Shown here piece after piece: positions 7,675-17,334 of a stretch of 46,733 nt of DNA; position 1 is the first letter of the stretch; the number at the start of each line of letters is the position of its first letter. Under the pieces are notes generated by a model. It searched no databases, had not been told where the DNA came from, and saw only the letters and a list, made by a program, of their open reading frames with translations. The position numbers were made by a program, and so were the translations under genes. The stretch comes from an uncultured Clostridia bacterium (GTDB lineage: Bacteria > Bacillota > Clostridia > Lachnospirales > Lachnospiraceae), in the NCBI GenBank assembly GCA_946626755.1, contig CAMOUW010000003.1:1-46733 (forward strand). Reading direction: 5' to 3'.

Positions 7675-10329
7675 ATGGCAAAAATTTCCGTTATTATTCC
7701 GATTTATAATGCTGAAAAGTATCTCAAGCAGTGTGTCAGAAGTGTACTTGACCAGACTTTAAAGGATATAGAGATAATATGCGTAAATGATGGTTCTAAA
7801 GATGGATCAAAAGACATAATAGATGCTTTGGCTAAATCTGATAATAGAATAAAAGTTATACATAAAGAAAATTCCGGCTACGGGGCATCTATGAATATGG
7901 GGTTGGCGGCAGCCACGGGAGAATATATCGGTATAGTGGAGAGTGATGACTTCATTGAACCCGATATGTATGAGGAATTATATGAACTATCCGAAGGTGG
8001 CAGAATAGATGTGGTCAAGTCTAATTTCTGGGATTGTTATGATGAGAAAAACGGGACCATTACAAGAGTGGAGAATCATGAGCGTGATAATATGCCTAAG
8101 GTAAAAAAAGCATTTACCGCAAGGGAGTATCCGCAGATATTATGGGGGCACCCCTCTATATGGACAGGTATTTATAAAAGAAAGATGCTCACTGAAAATA
8201 AAATATTGTTTAAAGAAGCCAAAGGCGGCGGATGGGTAGACAATCCGTTTTTCTTTCAGACTATGTATGCGGCAAAAAGTATAAAATGGACGACGACTCC
8301 TTATTATTGCTACAGGAAGACTAATGAAAACTCTTCGTCTATAGGATATGATCTGAAGATACCGTTCGAGAGAATGTCAGAAAATCTGGATATTTCTGAA
8401 CAGATGCACCATCTGGACGAGGAAACAAGAAAAGTGTTGTATGCCAGAGCACTTATGTATACTGTAGGGGCCACGCAGGAACCGCACTACGGATATAACG
8501 AAGATTATGCCAGACCATTTATGCAGAAAATGCTGGCAAAACTTGATCCGAATATTATAGACGATGATTTTAATGTATGGGATAAAATGCATTTTTACAG
8601 GTACCGTTCGCCCCTTTTAGATGTTATGCCCAAGCAGGCCAAGATCCTGATCTATAACTGGGTACCATTTGATAATCCATACGGTGCAGGCGGTGGTGTG
8701 ACGGTATATTGTCGTAATCTTATCCTTTCAATACTTCGCAACAGACCGGATGTACAAGTGTATTTTCTTAGCAGTGGTTGGGCTTATGATATAAATAAGG
8801 CCAAATCTTATATCAGAAAAACCGGGAATATATATGGGGACAGATGCCGGTCTTTTGAGCTTGTAAACTCGCCGGTGCCTGCTGCACAGGATATGCTGTT
8901 CTATAATCCTACAGTTGCGTACAACAACAAAAACATAAAAGATTTATTTGACGAGTTTTTAGATAAAAACGGACCGTTTAATTGTGTACATTTTAACAAT
9001 ATTGAAGGTATATCCCTGGATGTGTTGGATCTGAAGAAAAAATACAGTAGTACAAAATTTATTTATTCTATGCATAATTATGTTCCTATCTGTATGACGG
9101 GATTTTATTTCAGAAGGGATAAAAAAGTGAACTGTGATCCCAACCATACGGCGGAAGATTGTGGAAAGTGCATAAACAGGGATGACAAAAGAGGTGTACG
9201 AAAAGAGCTGCTTAAAAGAGCATTGGTAAATGCAGGTAATAAAGAGGATTATAACGGTTTTGACTGGATAGAGCAGCTGGGACTTGGCGATATTGATGAA
9301 ATAAAGGACAGTAAATATCTATTTGATTTTGCAACCAGGGCTAAACAAAAGATAAATACCAATATGGATCTGGTTCTGGCAGTATCTGAAAGAGTACGTA
9401 AAATCGCTTTGGAAAACGGTATTGATGACAGGCTTGTGCGAACCGGCTATATAGGTACAAAGATAGCATCATATCAGGTAGGAATGTCTTTGGCAGAGAA
9501 GACAAAATATTTTAAAATAGCTTTCCTTGGAACAGATATTAATAATACAGAAAAGGGATATCCATTCCTGCTTGATGCTTTGTCGGGATTTGATAAAGAA
9601 AAAGCGGCCAGGACAGACGTGCTTTTGTCTACTACAGTTAGAGATCAGGACGATTATATAAGAAGGAAGCTGAAGAGATTTCATAAGGTAGAGATAATTC
9701 ATGGTTATAAGCATGCGGAGCTTACCAGGATCCTCAAAGGTGTGCATTTGGGGATTATTCCTGTGCTTTGGGAGGACAATCTTCCACAGGTGGCCATCGA
9801 GATGGTTGCGCTTGGTGTACCTATACTAAGCAGTAGTGCAGGCGGAGCACAAGAACTTTGTTCATCAGAAAAATTTGTATTTAACTGTGGAAGTATAGCT
9901 GATTTTCATAAAAAATTGGGATTTTTTGTAGATAATAAGGCTAAGGTTAAAGAATACTGGGCGCATCATGATGGTCTTAAAACACTAAATGAGCATTTCA
10001 ATGAAATGTCAGAGTATTATGAGCTGCCGGAGCCTGCACATGCCGTTATCTCAGTTGAAGATTATGCCAAAATATTGGATGAGAACGGATTCCTGTATAG
10101 GTATTTCGGCAACGGACGATCTCCTGAAGAAGAAAGATACGTGGCCATGGAGAATGAGCTTTTAGGGTGCCATGGCGTGATTGCCGACAAAGAGAATGAG
10201 ATAAAAAAACTTCAGGAGTACATAGAACACCTTCACTATGTTATAGATGAAACCAGGAAATCAAAGTCTTATAAATTGGGCTTGGCAATAACTGAGATTC
10301 CCAGAAAATTACGTGGAAAAATAGGATGA
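7675..10329 (+). CDS. Two-domain glycosyltransferase (GT2 then GT4)
   Basis: 884 residues. Residues 1-230 are a family 2 (GT-A) glycosyltransferase: ISVIIPIYNAEKYLKQC, VNDGSKDGS and the metal-binding VESDDF near residue 92. From about residue 325 a second, GT-B/family 4 type catalytic domain begins (AKILIYNWVPFDNPYGAGGG). It continues through FIYSMHNYVPICMTG to the nucleotide-sugar motif EMVALGVPILSSSAGGAQEL near residues 705-725. The last 60 residues are helical, probably coiled coil (ENEIKKLQEYIEHLHYV). No membrane segment is seen. A single chain adding two sugars in turn is common in surface-polysaccharide clusters. The ATG follows GAGAGGAAAG. It is the first gene of a four-gene run reaching to 15880; donor and acceptor sugars are unknown. 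Confidence 0.85.
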   Translation: MAKISVIIPIYNAEKYLKQCVRSVLDQTLKDIEIICVNDGSKDGSKDIIDALAKSDNRIKVIHKENSGYGASMNMGLAAATGEYIGIVESDDFIEPDMYEELYELSEGGRIDVVKSNFWDCYDEKNGTITRVENHERDNMPKVKKAFTAREYPQILWGHPSIWTGIYKRKMLTENKILFKEAKGGGWVDNPFFFQTMYAAKSIKWTTTPYYCYRKTNENSSSIGYDLKIPFERMSENLDISEQMHHLDEETRKVLYARALMYTVGATQEPHYGYNEDYARPFMQKMLAKLDPNIIDDDFNVWDKMHFYRYRSPLLDVMPKQAKILIYNWVPFDNPYGAGGGVTVYCRNLILSILRNRPDVQVYFLSSGWAYDINKAKSYIRKTGNIYGDRCRSFELVNSPVPAAQDMLFYNPTVAYNNKNIKDLFDEFLDKNGPFNCVHFNNIEGISLDVLDLKKKYSSTKFIYSMHNYVPICMTGFYFRRDKKVNCDPNHTAEDCGKCINRDDKRGVRKELLKRALVNAGNKEDYNGFDWIEQLGLGDIDEIKDSKYLFDFATRAKQKINTNMDLVLAVSERVRKIALENGIDDRLVRTGYIGTKIASYQVGMSLAEKTKYFKIAFLGTDINNTEKGYPFLLDALSGFDKEKAARTDVLLSTTVRDQDDYIRRKLKRFHKVEIIHGYKHAELTRILKGVHLGIIPVLWEDNLPQVAIEMVALGVPILSSSAGGAQELCSSEKFVFNCGSIADFHKKLGFFVDNKAKVKEYWAHHDGLKTLNEHFNEMSEYYELPEPAHAVISVEDYAKILDENGFLYRYFGNGRSPEEERYVAMENELLGCHGVIADKENEIKKLQEYIEHLHYVIDETRKSKSYKLGLAITEIPRKLRGKIG

Positions 10330-10341
10330 TAGGACGATAAT

Positions 10342-12054
10342 ATGAAAGTTTTTCCCAAAATAATGATAACTGCAAGTTGCTTTATAAGTGTTTTGTTTCC
10401 TATAAACATTGCCCATGCGGCTGCGATGCCGGAAGAAACAGCAGCAACGGATATGGACGACGACGGCTCTCATCAGGAAACTGCACCCGGATGGAAAAAA
10501 AAATCCGGGCAGTGGTTTTACTACGATGCAGCCGGCAGACACAAAACAGGCTGGCAGTATTTGCCGGAGAAAAACAACCCTCAAAAGTATAGATGGTATT
10601 ATTTTGATACTGACGGAAGTCTTTTTTCTGATTATCTGATGTGGAATGATAAGGATGAAAAAGATATGCCTGTTACGGTCTATACAGGTGCCATTCCTTT
10701 TGAATACATGGATTTTATTGAATATGATCGCGGGGCAATAGAAGAAGGTTGGCATGAGGTTTCTTTTGCCGGGGATGATTCATCGGCCAGATATTATATA
10801 AAAAGTTACGGCATGGATAAATATACCATTCGCAGGTTTTCTGACGGACTCTGGACGGCGGCAGATGCTGCAGACACGTCTGTACAGTTCAAAACGGAGA
10901 ATGGCAAGGATTCCCAGAAGTGGACTGTAATAAAAAATCCCGATAGATCTTTTTCATTTATAAACATTGCGTCCGGCATAGTTCTTGGGAAAAATGCAGA
11001 CGGGATGTATATTTCAGCATACAATGATACTAACCGGGACCAGAAGATTTTCAGCGGTCCTAAGCTTGTAGTCACCCCGCAGTTTTACGGAGCTATAGGC
11101 GACGGAGTATCAGACGATACAGAAGCCTTGAGACTTGCCATAAATGATAATGATGAGGTGGTATTTGATAAAAGATACAATACTACCGAGCCGATTTACA
11201 TAAATAGGGACGGAGTGACACTCAGAGGTGAGGGTGGGATGATATTTACCCACCCGGGATTTCAGACATTCCGTCTTAAAGGAAAAAATGTTACCTTTGA
11301 TTCGCTGATTTTTAAAGGTAGTTATACCAGAGAGGAGACAACAGACAATTCCTGTATTTTTATCAAAACCGAAAGGGATGAAGGTGCTTATGTAGATTTC
11401 AATACAAAGATTATTAACTGCGGATTTATAGAAACAGGATTGCGGGGCGTGCATATTCATTCTGAAAGAATTTCGGATAAATATGATTTTACCCCCATAA
11501 GTATTGCCGGTAATATCACGGTTAAAGATTGTCTTTTTGATACTTATAAGATAGGTGTGTGCTGCAGTGGACCGGATAATGTAACTGTAGAGAACTGTAC
11601 ATTTTCGAACGGCTTTTTCGAGCACATAACCTTTGACTGGAGAAGCCGTTATTGTAAAGCGGTAAACAATCATTTTCTGTCGGGGGAGAATGGTATAGGT
11701 GCCATAGGCCTGGATTCAGCCGAAAACATAGAGATAACAAATAATGAATTTACATATACGAATCTTTATGGTGTTACTTTCAATAATGAAGCCGGAAAAA
11801 GCTCAAATGTTGTTATTTCGGGAAATACCTTCAAAAACGGAGGCGGACGTGGAGGAATATATATGGTCTCGGAATCCGGGCGCAGTGTTGCTGCAGAAAA
11901 TGTTGTGATAAAAGATAACATTTTTAAAAATGATAATTCGGAATCGGTTCTGGTAAATTCCGCGATCGGTGAATTGAATTTTTCAGGAAACAGATATGAT
12001 GGTAAGACGCCTAATGTTACAACAACACAGCCTCATGTGATAAAAGATTATTGA
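10342..12054 (+). CDS. Secreted beta-helix (pectate-lyase-like) protein with wall-binding-like repeats
   Basis: 570 residues. A signal peptide (residues 1-28, ending near NIAHAAA) shows export. Residues 50-100 hold aromatic-glycine repeats of the choline/cell-wall-binding kind (GQWFYYDAAGRHKTGWQYL, YRWYYFDTDG). A middle segment with SQKWTVIKN and FINIASGIVLG resembles one ricin-B-type trefoil subdomain (Q.W motif). From about residue 240 it becomes a right-handed parallel beta-helix, opening with the Pectate_lyase_3 hallmark FYGAIGDGVSDDTEAL. Asn-rich coils follow (NVTVENCTF, NIEITNNEF, NVVISGNTF). Such enzymes cleave or epimerise acidic polysaccharides. It lies 12 bp after one glycosyltransferase and 36 bp before another, so it may edit the exported polymer made by its neighbours. 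The catalytic residues cannot be assigned by eye. Confidence 0.75.
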   Translation: MKVFPKIMITASCFISVLFPINIAHAAAMPEETAATDMDDDGSHQETAPGWKKKSGQWFYYDAAGRHKTGWQYLPEKNNPQKYRWYYFDTDGSLFSDYLMWNDKDEKDMPVTVYTGAIPFEYMDFIEYDRGAIEEGWHEVSFAGDDSSARYYIKSYGMDKYTIRRFSDGLWTAADAADTSVQFKTENGKDSQKWTVIKNPDRSFSFINIASGIVLGKNADGMYISAYNDTNRDQKIFSGPKLVVTPQFYGAIGDGVSDDTEALRLAINDNDEVVFDKRYNTTEPIYINRDGVTLRGEGGMIFTHPGFQTFRLKGKNVTFDSLIFKGSYTREETTDNSCIFIKTERDEGAYVDFNTKIINCGFIETGLRGVHIHSERISDKYDFTPISIAGNITVKDCLFDTYKIGVCCSGPDNVTVENCTFSNGFFEHITFDWRSRYCKAVNNHFLSGENGIGAIGLDSAENIEITNNEFTYTNLYGVTFNNEAGKSSNVVISGNTFKNGGGRGGIYMVSESGRSVAAENVVIKDNIFKNDNSESVLVNSAIGELNFSGNRYDGKTPNVTTTQPHVIKDY

Positions 12055-12089
12055 GTTTTTGCAAAAGTGTTGATGGGTGATCGGTAAAG

Positions 12090-13754
12090 TTGACAGATGC
12101 GTTGGTGAATTCTGCACGATCAGATGGATTTTTGAAAATATCGTATGGGTGGTGCCCGGGATCTGTTTTTAAGAAAGGGAAAGAGATGTATCTTCAGTCT
12201 GTTTTATTCGAAAAAAATAAAGAAAGTACACAGGATATGTTTTTTCGATCTGCTGGCGATGTGCAGTGCAATGCTTCTAATGTGACGATGGCTCCGGGCA
12301 GTACATTAAGCACATATACCTATATGAATCTTTTTGATGCCGGTAACAGACGCGTCATTACAGGGGCGGATGCTTTTGAGTTGGAGTTTGAGTATAGCGG
12401 TGAAGCTGAGCTCGTTCTGTTACGCTGTTTAAAAGGACAGGAGGAAGAAGTCTGTAAAAAAATTCTTAAGTCAGAATCTAAAAAATTATTTAGCTTTAAG
12501 TTTTTGATCGGGGAAGATGATGAGGTTTATTATTTTGATATAAGAGCAATAACTGAATTCAAATTTGAAAATGTCTTTTATAAATCATCGACAAGCATTA
12601 AAGATGAGAATAAAACGACATCTGAAAAAAATGTAACTGATATACAAAACAATATCCGTATTGCCCTTCTTATAACAACTTTCAACGGTACAAAGGATCT
12701 TGCAAGAAACCTGAATGTATTAAAAAAATCCGCATTTTTTAGCAGAGAAGTCCCCGGATATCTTCATCATCTTTACGGGTGTCTGGATATTTATATAGTG
12801 GACAACAAAAGCAGGCTGCCTTTGAAAGATGAAAAGCATCTGAAGATTTTTCACAATAAAAATACCGGTGGTACGGGTGGCTTTACCCGTGGGATAACAG
12901 AGCTGCGAAAGCGTGCGGGTAGTAGCGGGATCACCCATGTGATTTTTATGGATGATGACGTGGTACTGGAGGCGGAATGTCTGTACAGGCTTTTTGCGCT
13001 TCTGGCGGGTCTGAAACCTGAAGAAAGTTTAAGACCTGTGGCGGGGCGTATGTTTGATCTGTCAGAGCCGGGGATGCAGTATACTGCGTCGGAGCAGTGG
13101 AATAAGGGATATGTCAGGCATTTAGGACATGATCTCGATATGAAAAAAGAAGAATGCCTTGAGGGGCTGAACGGTAGTTCGCGCGAGGGTTCTGACCATA
13201 TCTACGGCGGATGGTGGTTTTGCTGTTATCCCTACAGTTTTGTGGAAAAAAATACACCTTTGCCGTTTTTCCTGCATTGTGACGATGTAGAATACGGAAT
13301 AAGATGTGCACAGACTCCTATCATATTAAATGGAATCGATGTAAAGCATGACACCCCGGAAAATAAAGCTTCATCTGTACTTGCTTATTATGATGCAAGA
13401 AATACCATGATAGTAAATGCTGTATATGGTCTGGCTACATCAGAGGAGATGCTGGAGCAGTGGAGGAACAGGCTGGCGTCATTCAGGGATAAAAATGATC
13501 ATGACGGTATAAATATGACTATACTTGGTATGCTTCATTTCCTGAAAGGTCCTGAGTGGTTTATGAATGTGGATGGGGAGCAGCTGCACAAACGCTTGAA
13601 AAGAAAAAATATACACGAGTTGAAGCTTATCGCAAAGACAGTACAAATATCCTATAAATTCGTATGGCGCAGTATAGATGCCATAGCCCGGATAAGGATC
13701 GGTCCGGTAGTGAAAAAATATGCACAATTGCGTGACAGAACCGGCAAAGAATGA
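12090..13754 (+). CDS. GT2 glycosyltransferase, GlfT2-like
   Basis: 554 residues. The N-terminal 190 residues are a beta-rich accessory domain. The catalytic domain starts at IRIALLITTFNGTKDL (about residue 190) and shows the pattern of galactofuranosyltransferase-type GT2 enzymes: FHNKNTGGTGGFTRGI, the triple aspartate of VIFMDDDVV, YGGWWFCCYPYS and the catalytic-base motif FLHCDDVEYGIR. The end (ARNTMIVNAVYG) also matches that subgroup. Galactofuranose polymerisation is therefore plausible, though no UDP-galactopyranose mutase is in view. The TTG at 12090 is the best start; a GGGTGA site lies upstream and no in-frame ATG is suitable. Its stop overlaps the first possible start of the next gene (ATGA at 13751). 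Confidence 0.8.
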   Translation: MTDALVNSARSDGFLKISYGWCPGSVFKKGKEMYLQSVLFEKNKESTQDMFFRSAGDVQCNASNVTMAPGSTLSTYTYMNLFDAGNRRVITGADAFELEFEYSGEAELVLLRCLKGQEEEVCKKILKSESKKLFSFKFLIGEDDEVYYFDIRAITEFKFENVFYKSSTSIKDENKTTSEKNVTDIQNNIRIALLITTFNGTKDLARNLNVLKKSAFFSREVPGYLHHLYGCLDIYIVDNKSRLPLKDEKHLKIFHNKNTGGTGGFTRGITELRKRAGSSGITHVIFMDDDVVLEAECLYRLFALLAGLKPEESLRPVAGRMFDLSEPGMQYTASEQWNKGYVRHLGHDLDMKKEECLEGLNGSSREGSDHIYGGWWFCCYPYSFVEKNTPLPFFLHCDDVEYGIRCAQTPIILNGIDVKHDTPENKASSVLAYYDARNTMIVNAVYGLATSEEMLEQWRNRLASFRDKNDHDGINMTILGMLHFLKGPEWFMNVDGEQLHKRLKRKNIHELKLIAKTVQISYKFVWRSIDAIARIRIGPVVKKYAQLRDRTGKE

Positions 13755-13777
13755 ATAATTACGAAAGGGACATTCAC

Positions 13778-15880
13778 ATGAGAATGAAAATATACAACTT
13801 CCTGGTAAACCGCCACAGTGGTATACGCCAGAGATATCACCGCCTTCATGACAATGCAGATACAGCAGGCAGGATAAAATCCTATGCCGCACTTGCCGGG
13901 ATGAATGTTCAGTATTATCTTTTGGGGAAAAGAGAGTTTGATATGCCGGCAGATGTGGAGGTTTATGAAGAGAAGCTTTTGACCACATTAAGTGAATCGG
14001 CAAAAAATGCAAAAACGCATATGAGTGTTGAGGACTATTTGGAAAGACTGAAGAAATATGATGTGATATCATTCGATATTTTTGATACGCTCCTTTTACG
14101 GCCTCTTTCCGAACCGACGGATGTTTTTTTCTTTATGGGACTAGAATTCGGAGTCATGGATTTTAAACGCATACGTATAGAGCAGGAATTTTTGGCAAGG
14201 CAGGAGCATCGTGAAAAATATGGTGATAACGAAGTGACTTTTGAGGAAATCTGGCGTCGCATAGAGCGTGAAGTGGGCATACCGGCATCGGAAGGAATGA
14301 GGGCGGAGCTGGAGACTGAAGCTTACTTTTGCAGAGCCAATCCGTTTATGCTGGAGATATTTAAGAGGCTCAAAGAAATGGGCAAAACCATTATATGTAT
14401 CTCCGATATGTATCTTTCTTCAGAGTATATGAGAGAACTGCTGGAAAAAAGAGGATTTGAAGGGATCTTTAAGATTTATATGTCCGGAGAGCATGGAAAA
14501 AGCAAAGCTCAGGGAGATATATATAACTTTGTAAAAAAAGATTTAAAAGGATCTACAGTCGCACATCAAAAATTTATACATATAGGAGATAATGAAGCAT
14601 CGGATGTAAATAAGGCAAAAGAAGCAGGAGTGGAAGCTATTCTTTATCCAAATGTAAATTTATCGGGGAAGAAATACAGAGCTTACGATATGAGTCCTGT
14701 CACGGGAGGTGCCTACAGAGGAGTTGTAAATGCCCGGATTTACAATGGTTTAAAGAAATATCATCCCGAATATGAGTATGGATATACATACGGCGGACTT
14801 TTTGTTTTGGGATATGTTTCATTTATACATGATTATTGCCAAAAAAATAAGATAGATAAGATCTTGTTTCTTTCAAGGGATGGCGACATTCTGAAGAAAG
14901 CTTATGATGTCGTTTATCCGGGGGAAAATACGTCATATACATACATTTCCAGAGCGGTTGCCACCAAGCTGATGAGAAAATATAACCGTTATGATTTTTT
15001 CAGACGATTTATTTATTACAAGGTAAACAGAAAAATAAAAGTAGGGGATATACTTAAATCCATGGGATTGTCCGAGATCATGGGTGTTCTTGATAAAAGT
15101 CCGGATGCGGGAGTGGGATCCGGCGATTATCTTACTAATAAAAATGTAGGAAAACTGAAGGATTTTCTTATAGAAAAATTTGACAGGATAAATGATTCAT
15201 ATAAAGAAATGGATCAGGTGGCTAAAGAGTATTATTCACATGAATTTGAAGGCGTTAAAAAAGCAGCGGTCGTAGATATAGGATGGGCAGGGAGCGGAGC
15301 CGCATCCCTGGCATTTCTTTCAAAGAGGGAATGGGGACTGTCCTGCGAGGTTACGGGTATAGTTGCCGGAACCAATACACCTCACAACACTGAGCCGGAT
15401 TCGGCTGAGACCTGGTTGCAGCAGGGATGCATCGTCCCGTACATCTTCTCCCAGTCTCTGAACAGGGACATCATGAAAAAGCATGATCCCAACAAGGGAT
15501 ACAATGTTTTCTGGGAACTTCTTTTATCTTCGCCAACAAGGCAGTTTACCGGCTTTGAGATGGTATCAAAAGGAGATAAAAGAATAAAAACTCCGGATTA
15601 CAAATCTGAAGATGACAGAGAACAGATCATACGGACGGGAGATAAGTATATCTGTCTGACCTTTGGAGAACATGATGCCAATGTAAAAGGCGCAAAACGC
15701 ATACAAAAGGGGATTCTTGATTTTGTGGATGACTACACAAAGGCGTTCAAAGAATATCCTTTTATGTTTAATATCAGTGGCAGGGATGCTGCAGCTCCCA
15801 TGCTTCTGGCGTCCTCTCATAAAGAAAAATACCTCCGGGCCATAGCCGGGAGGTTTGATTTCAAGATAGATGTGAATTAA
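13778..15880 (+). CDS. Large HAD-superfamily protein of polysaccharide clusters
   Basis: About 700 residues. The first third carries HAD hydrolase motifs: VISFDIFDTLLLRPL (motif I), TIICISDMYLSS (motif II) and KFIHIGDNEASDVNKAKEAG (motif IV). The second part (FVLGYVSFIHDYC, ILFLSRDGDILKKAYD, VDIGWAGSG) matches the long HAD-like proteins often found beside glycosyltransferases (COG5610-like). Their reaction is not established; removal or transfer of a phosphate on a glycan precursor is a reasonable guess. I prefer ATG 13778 because GAAAGGGA lies just before it; ATG 13751, which overlaps the upstream stop, is the alternative. It is last in the polysaccharide operon and ends at a terminator. Confidence 0.7.
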   Translation: MRMKIYNFLVNRHSGIRQRYHRLHDNADTAGRIKSYAALAGMNVQYYLLGKREFDMPADVEVYEEKLLTTLSESAKNAKTHMSVEDYLERLKKYDVISFDIFDTLLLRPLSEPTDVFFFMGLEFGVMDFKRIRIEQEFLARQEHREKYGDNEVTFEEIWRRIEREVGIPASEGMRAELETEAYFCRANPFMLEIFKRLKEMGKTIICISDMYLSSEYMRELLEKRGFEGIFKIYMSGEHGKSKAQGDIYNFVKKDLKGSTVAHQKFIHIGDNEASDVNKAKEAGVEAILYPNVNLSGKKYRAYDMSPVTGGAYRGVVNARIYNGLKKYHPEYEYGYTYGGLFVLGYVSFIHDYCQKNKIDKILFLSRDGDILKKAYDVVYPGENTSYTYISRAVATKLMRKYNRYDFFRRFIYYKVNRKIKVGDILKSMGLSEIMGVLDKSPDAGVGSGDYLTNKNVGKLKDFLIEKFDRINDSYKEMDQVAKEYYSHEFEGVKKAAVVDIGWAGSGAASLAFLSKREWGLSCEVTGIVAGTNTPHNTEPDSAETWLQQGCIVPYIFSQSLNRDIMKKHDPNKGYNVFWELLLSSPTRQFTGFEMVSKGDKRIKTPDYKSEDDREQIIRTGDKYICLTFGEHDANVKGAKRIQKGILDFVDDYTKAFKEYPFMFNISGRDAAAPMLLASSHKEKYLRAIAGRFDFKIDVN

Positions 15881-15945
15881 AAAATCACGCCGAGTTACTC
15901 CTTAGAAAATAGTTTGATCAAGGGTGAGGCGGCGTGATTTTTGTC
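15881..15945. terminator. Bidirectional terminator between the polysaccharide operon and nagB
   Basis: AAAATCACGCCG (15881-15892) pairs with CGGCGTGATTTT (15930-15941) around a 37-nt loop. A-rich and T-rich flanks allow termination from both sides, which fits the convergent genes. Confidence 0.75.
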
Positions 15946-15977
15946 GGATAAGGGCTTAAAAATTATATGGACTTCGA

Positions 15978-16709
15978 TCAGTATTTATATCCGATCCGGT
16001 CAGCCAGTTCCTTTTCTATAATAACAGTTGCATTTCTGTGGAGCCGCAGGAAGGTTGCAGGACACAGGGGGTCGATCATTTCCTCTGTAAGCAGCTTTCT
16101 TGCGGCTGTTTCTTTATTTCCGCCGATGATCATGAGCAGTTCTTTGGCGCGCATGATATTGCCCATGCCCATGGTAAGAGCTTTGGTAGGAACTTCCTCT
16201 TTGGACTCAAAAAATCTTTTGTTGGCTTCTATAGTGGAATCATCAAGGGTCTCCTGATGAGCCTTGTCGTAAAGAACGGCTCCGGGTTCGTTAAAACCCA
16301 GATGTCCGTCCGGGCCCACGCCCAACAGCTGAATGCGGATATCAGTGTTGTCCAGGATGTCGTTAAATTCCTTGAGATTTTCCTCGATGTCGCCGGTGGC
16401 TTTAACAACAAAGGTATTGGACTTATCTATGTTTATATGGTCGAGAAGATTGGTATTCATAAAATACCTGTAGCTCTGCTCATGAGATCCGTCAAGACCT
16501 ACATATTCATCCAGGTTTACCGTGTGTATACCGGAAAAATCCAGTCCTTCGTCCTTGCAACGGCGTATAAGCTCCCGGTACATGGCTACGGGAGATGATC
16601 CTGTGGCCAGTCCCAGAGTACAGTCCGGCTCTGCGCGCACTATTTTTTCGATAATATCTGCCGCTACTGCAGCAGCAGCCTGTGTGTCTTCAGCAACAAT
16701 GACTCTCAT
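15978..16709 (-). CDS. nagB: Glucosamine-6-phosphate deaminase
   Basis: 243 residues, the standard length. NagB converts glucosamine-6-phosphate to fructose-6-phosphate and ammonia, the entry step of amino-sugar catabolism. The family signatures are all present: LGLATGSSPVAMYREL near the start, VNLDEYVGLDGSHEQSYRYF, IQLLGVGPDGHLGFNEPG with the active-site Asp/His pair, and ALTMGMGNIMRAKEL. It is the only minus-strand gene in the window and stands alone, without nagA or a sugar transporter. On its own strand a GAGG ribosome site lies just before the ATG. It could also recycle cell-wall amino sugars. Identification is secure. Confidence 0.95.
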   Translation of the reverse strand: MRVIVAEDTQAAAAVAADIIEKIVRAEPDCTLGLATGSSPVAMYRELIRRCKDEGLDFSGIHTVNLDEYVGLDGSHEQSYRYFMNTNLLDHINIDKSNTFVVKATGDIEENLKEFNDILDNTDIRIQLLGVGPDGHLGFNEPGAVLYDKAHQETLDDSTIEANKRFFESKEEVPTKALTMGMGNIMRAKELLMIIGGNKETAARKLLTEEMIDPLCPATFLRLHRNATVIIEKELADRIGYKY

Positions 16710-16914
16710 AAAGTGCCTCTTTTCTTGTTGGTCTAATTAAATGTTTTGCAGATTGATAAAAATATATATTAATCATAAAGATAATTAATTGATATATCCT
16801 AAAGAATAATACTAAAATATTTTACCAAACATAAAAAAAAGATGTCAATAAAAAATTCAAGAAAACCGATGTTAAAATTTTATCAAAAAATCACATTTTT
16901 CCTGTTATCGGTGC
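16710..16914. other. AT-rich divergent intergenic region
   Basis: The gap between nagB (leftward) and the Cys-repeat peptide gene (rightward) spans about 325 bp in all. This left part is very AT-rich and must hold the nagB promoter, but I could not place -35 and -10 boxes with confidence. No ORF or hairpin stands out. Confidence 0.4.
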
Positions 16915-16943
16915 TTGACAATGATTACATATAGAATTACAAT
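16915..16943 (+). promoter_or_regulatory. Strong sigma-A-type promoter of the Cys-repeat peptide gene
   Basis: A perfect -35 box TTGACA (16915-16920), a 17-bp spacer and TACAAT (16938-16943) make this one of the best promoters in the window. It leaves a leader of roughly 85 nt containing G-rich and C-rich tracts (GGGGG near 16966, CCCC near 16983) that could pair. Confidence 0.75.
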
Positions 16944-17035
16944 TAGAATATATCTGAAGGGTGCAGGGGGTGGTTTCATTTTCCCCAGGTGAGCCCTTTT
17001 AGTAAATATGATTAAATTTAAAGGAGGCAGTTATT

Positions 17036-17263
17036 ATGGCTAACGAAAAGGATTGCAAACCCGGATTTAACAGCTGCAGCATAGACGGCGAGGAAGAAAC
17101 AGTTGAAAAGAAGGTAGCTGAGGAAGTTGCAGAAGACGGTGACGTTAAGTGCAAGCCCGGATTTTCAAGCTGCAGCATCGATGGTGAGCCGGTAAATGAG
17201 ACACCGGAGAAGTCATCTGACGAGAAAGGCTGCAAGCCCGGATTTTCAAGTTGTGATATCTGA
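17036..17263 (+). CDS. Cys-repeat peptide, candidate RiPP precursor
   Basis: A 75-residue acidic peptide with no signal sequence. It is built from three copies of the motif CKPGF[NS]SC[SD]I, at residues 7-16, 39-48 and 66-75. The six cysteines (7, 14, 39, 46, 66, 73) are its only ones and are always spaced C-x6-C. The modules are separated by Glu/Lys/Asp-rich spacers of 22 and 17 residues, and the peptide ends exactly with the third module. A perfect AAAGGAGG site precedes the ATG, and a strong promoter lies upstream. Downstream come a thioredoxin, a PqqD-like protein and a radical SAM/SPASM enzyme, the usual partners of a thioether-forming peptide system. I infer that it is the substrate of that enzyme. 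It does not match the single-core layout I know for SCIFF peptides; a metal- or redox-binding peptide is the main alternative. Confidence 0.75.
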   Translation: MANEKDCKPGFNSCSIDGEEETVEKKVAEEVAEDGDVKCKPGFSSCSIDGEPVNETPEKSSDEKGCKPGFSSCDI

Positions 17264-17334
17264 TCGTCATCGGAGCTGAAAAAGCTGCGCTGATCTGTAG
17301 TTACCAAAGGGGTTGTGGAAGTGCACAAAGAAGA

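Noticed and set aside
16740-17035. Riboswitch before the Cys-repeat peptide gene
   Set aside because: The leader has G- and C-rich tracts that may pair, but I recognise no known aptamer pattern and no terminator.
17036-17263. Classic SCIFF-type (six cysteines in forty-five) precursor
   Set aside because: Six cysteines are present but spread over 67 residues in three identical C-x6-C modules, unlike the compact SCIFF pattern.
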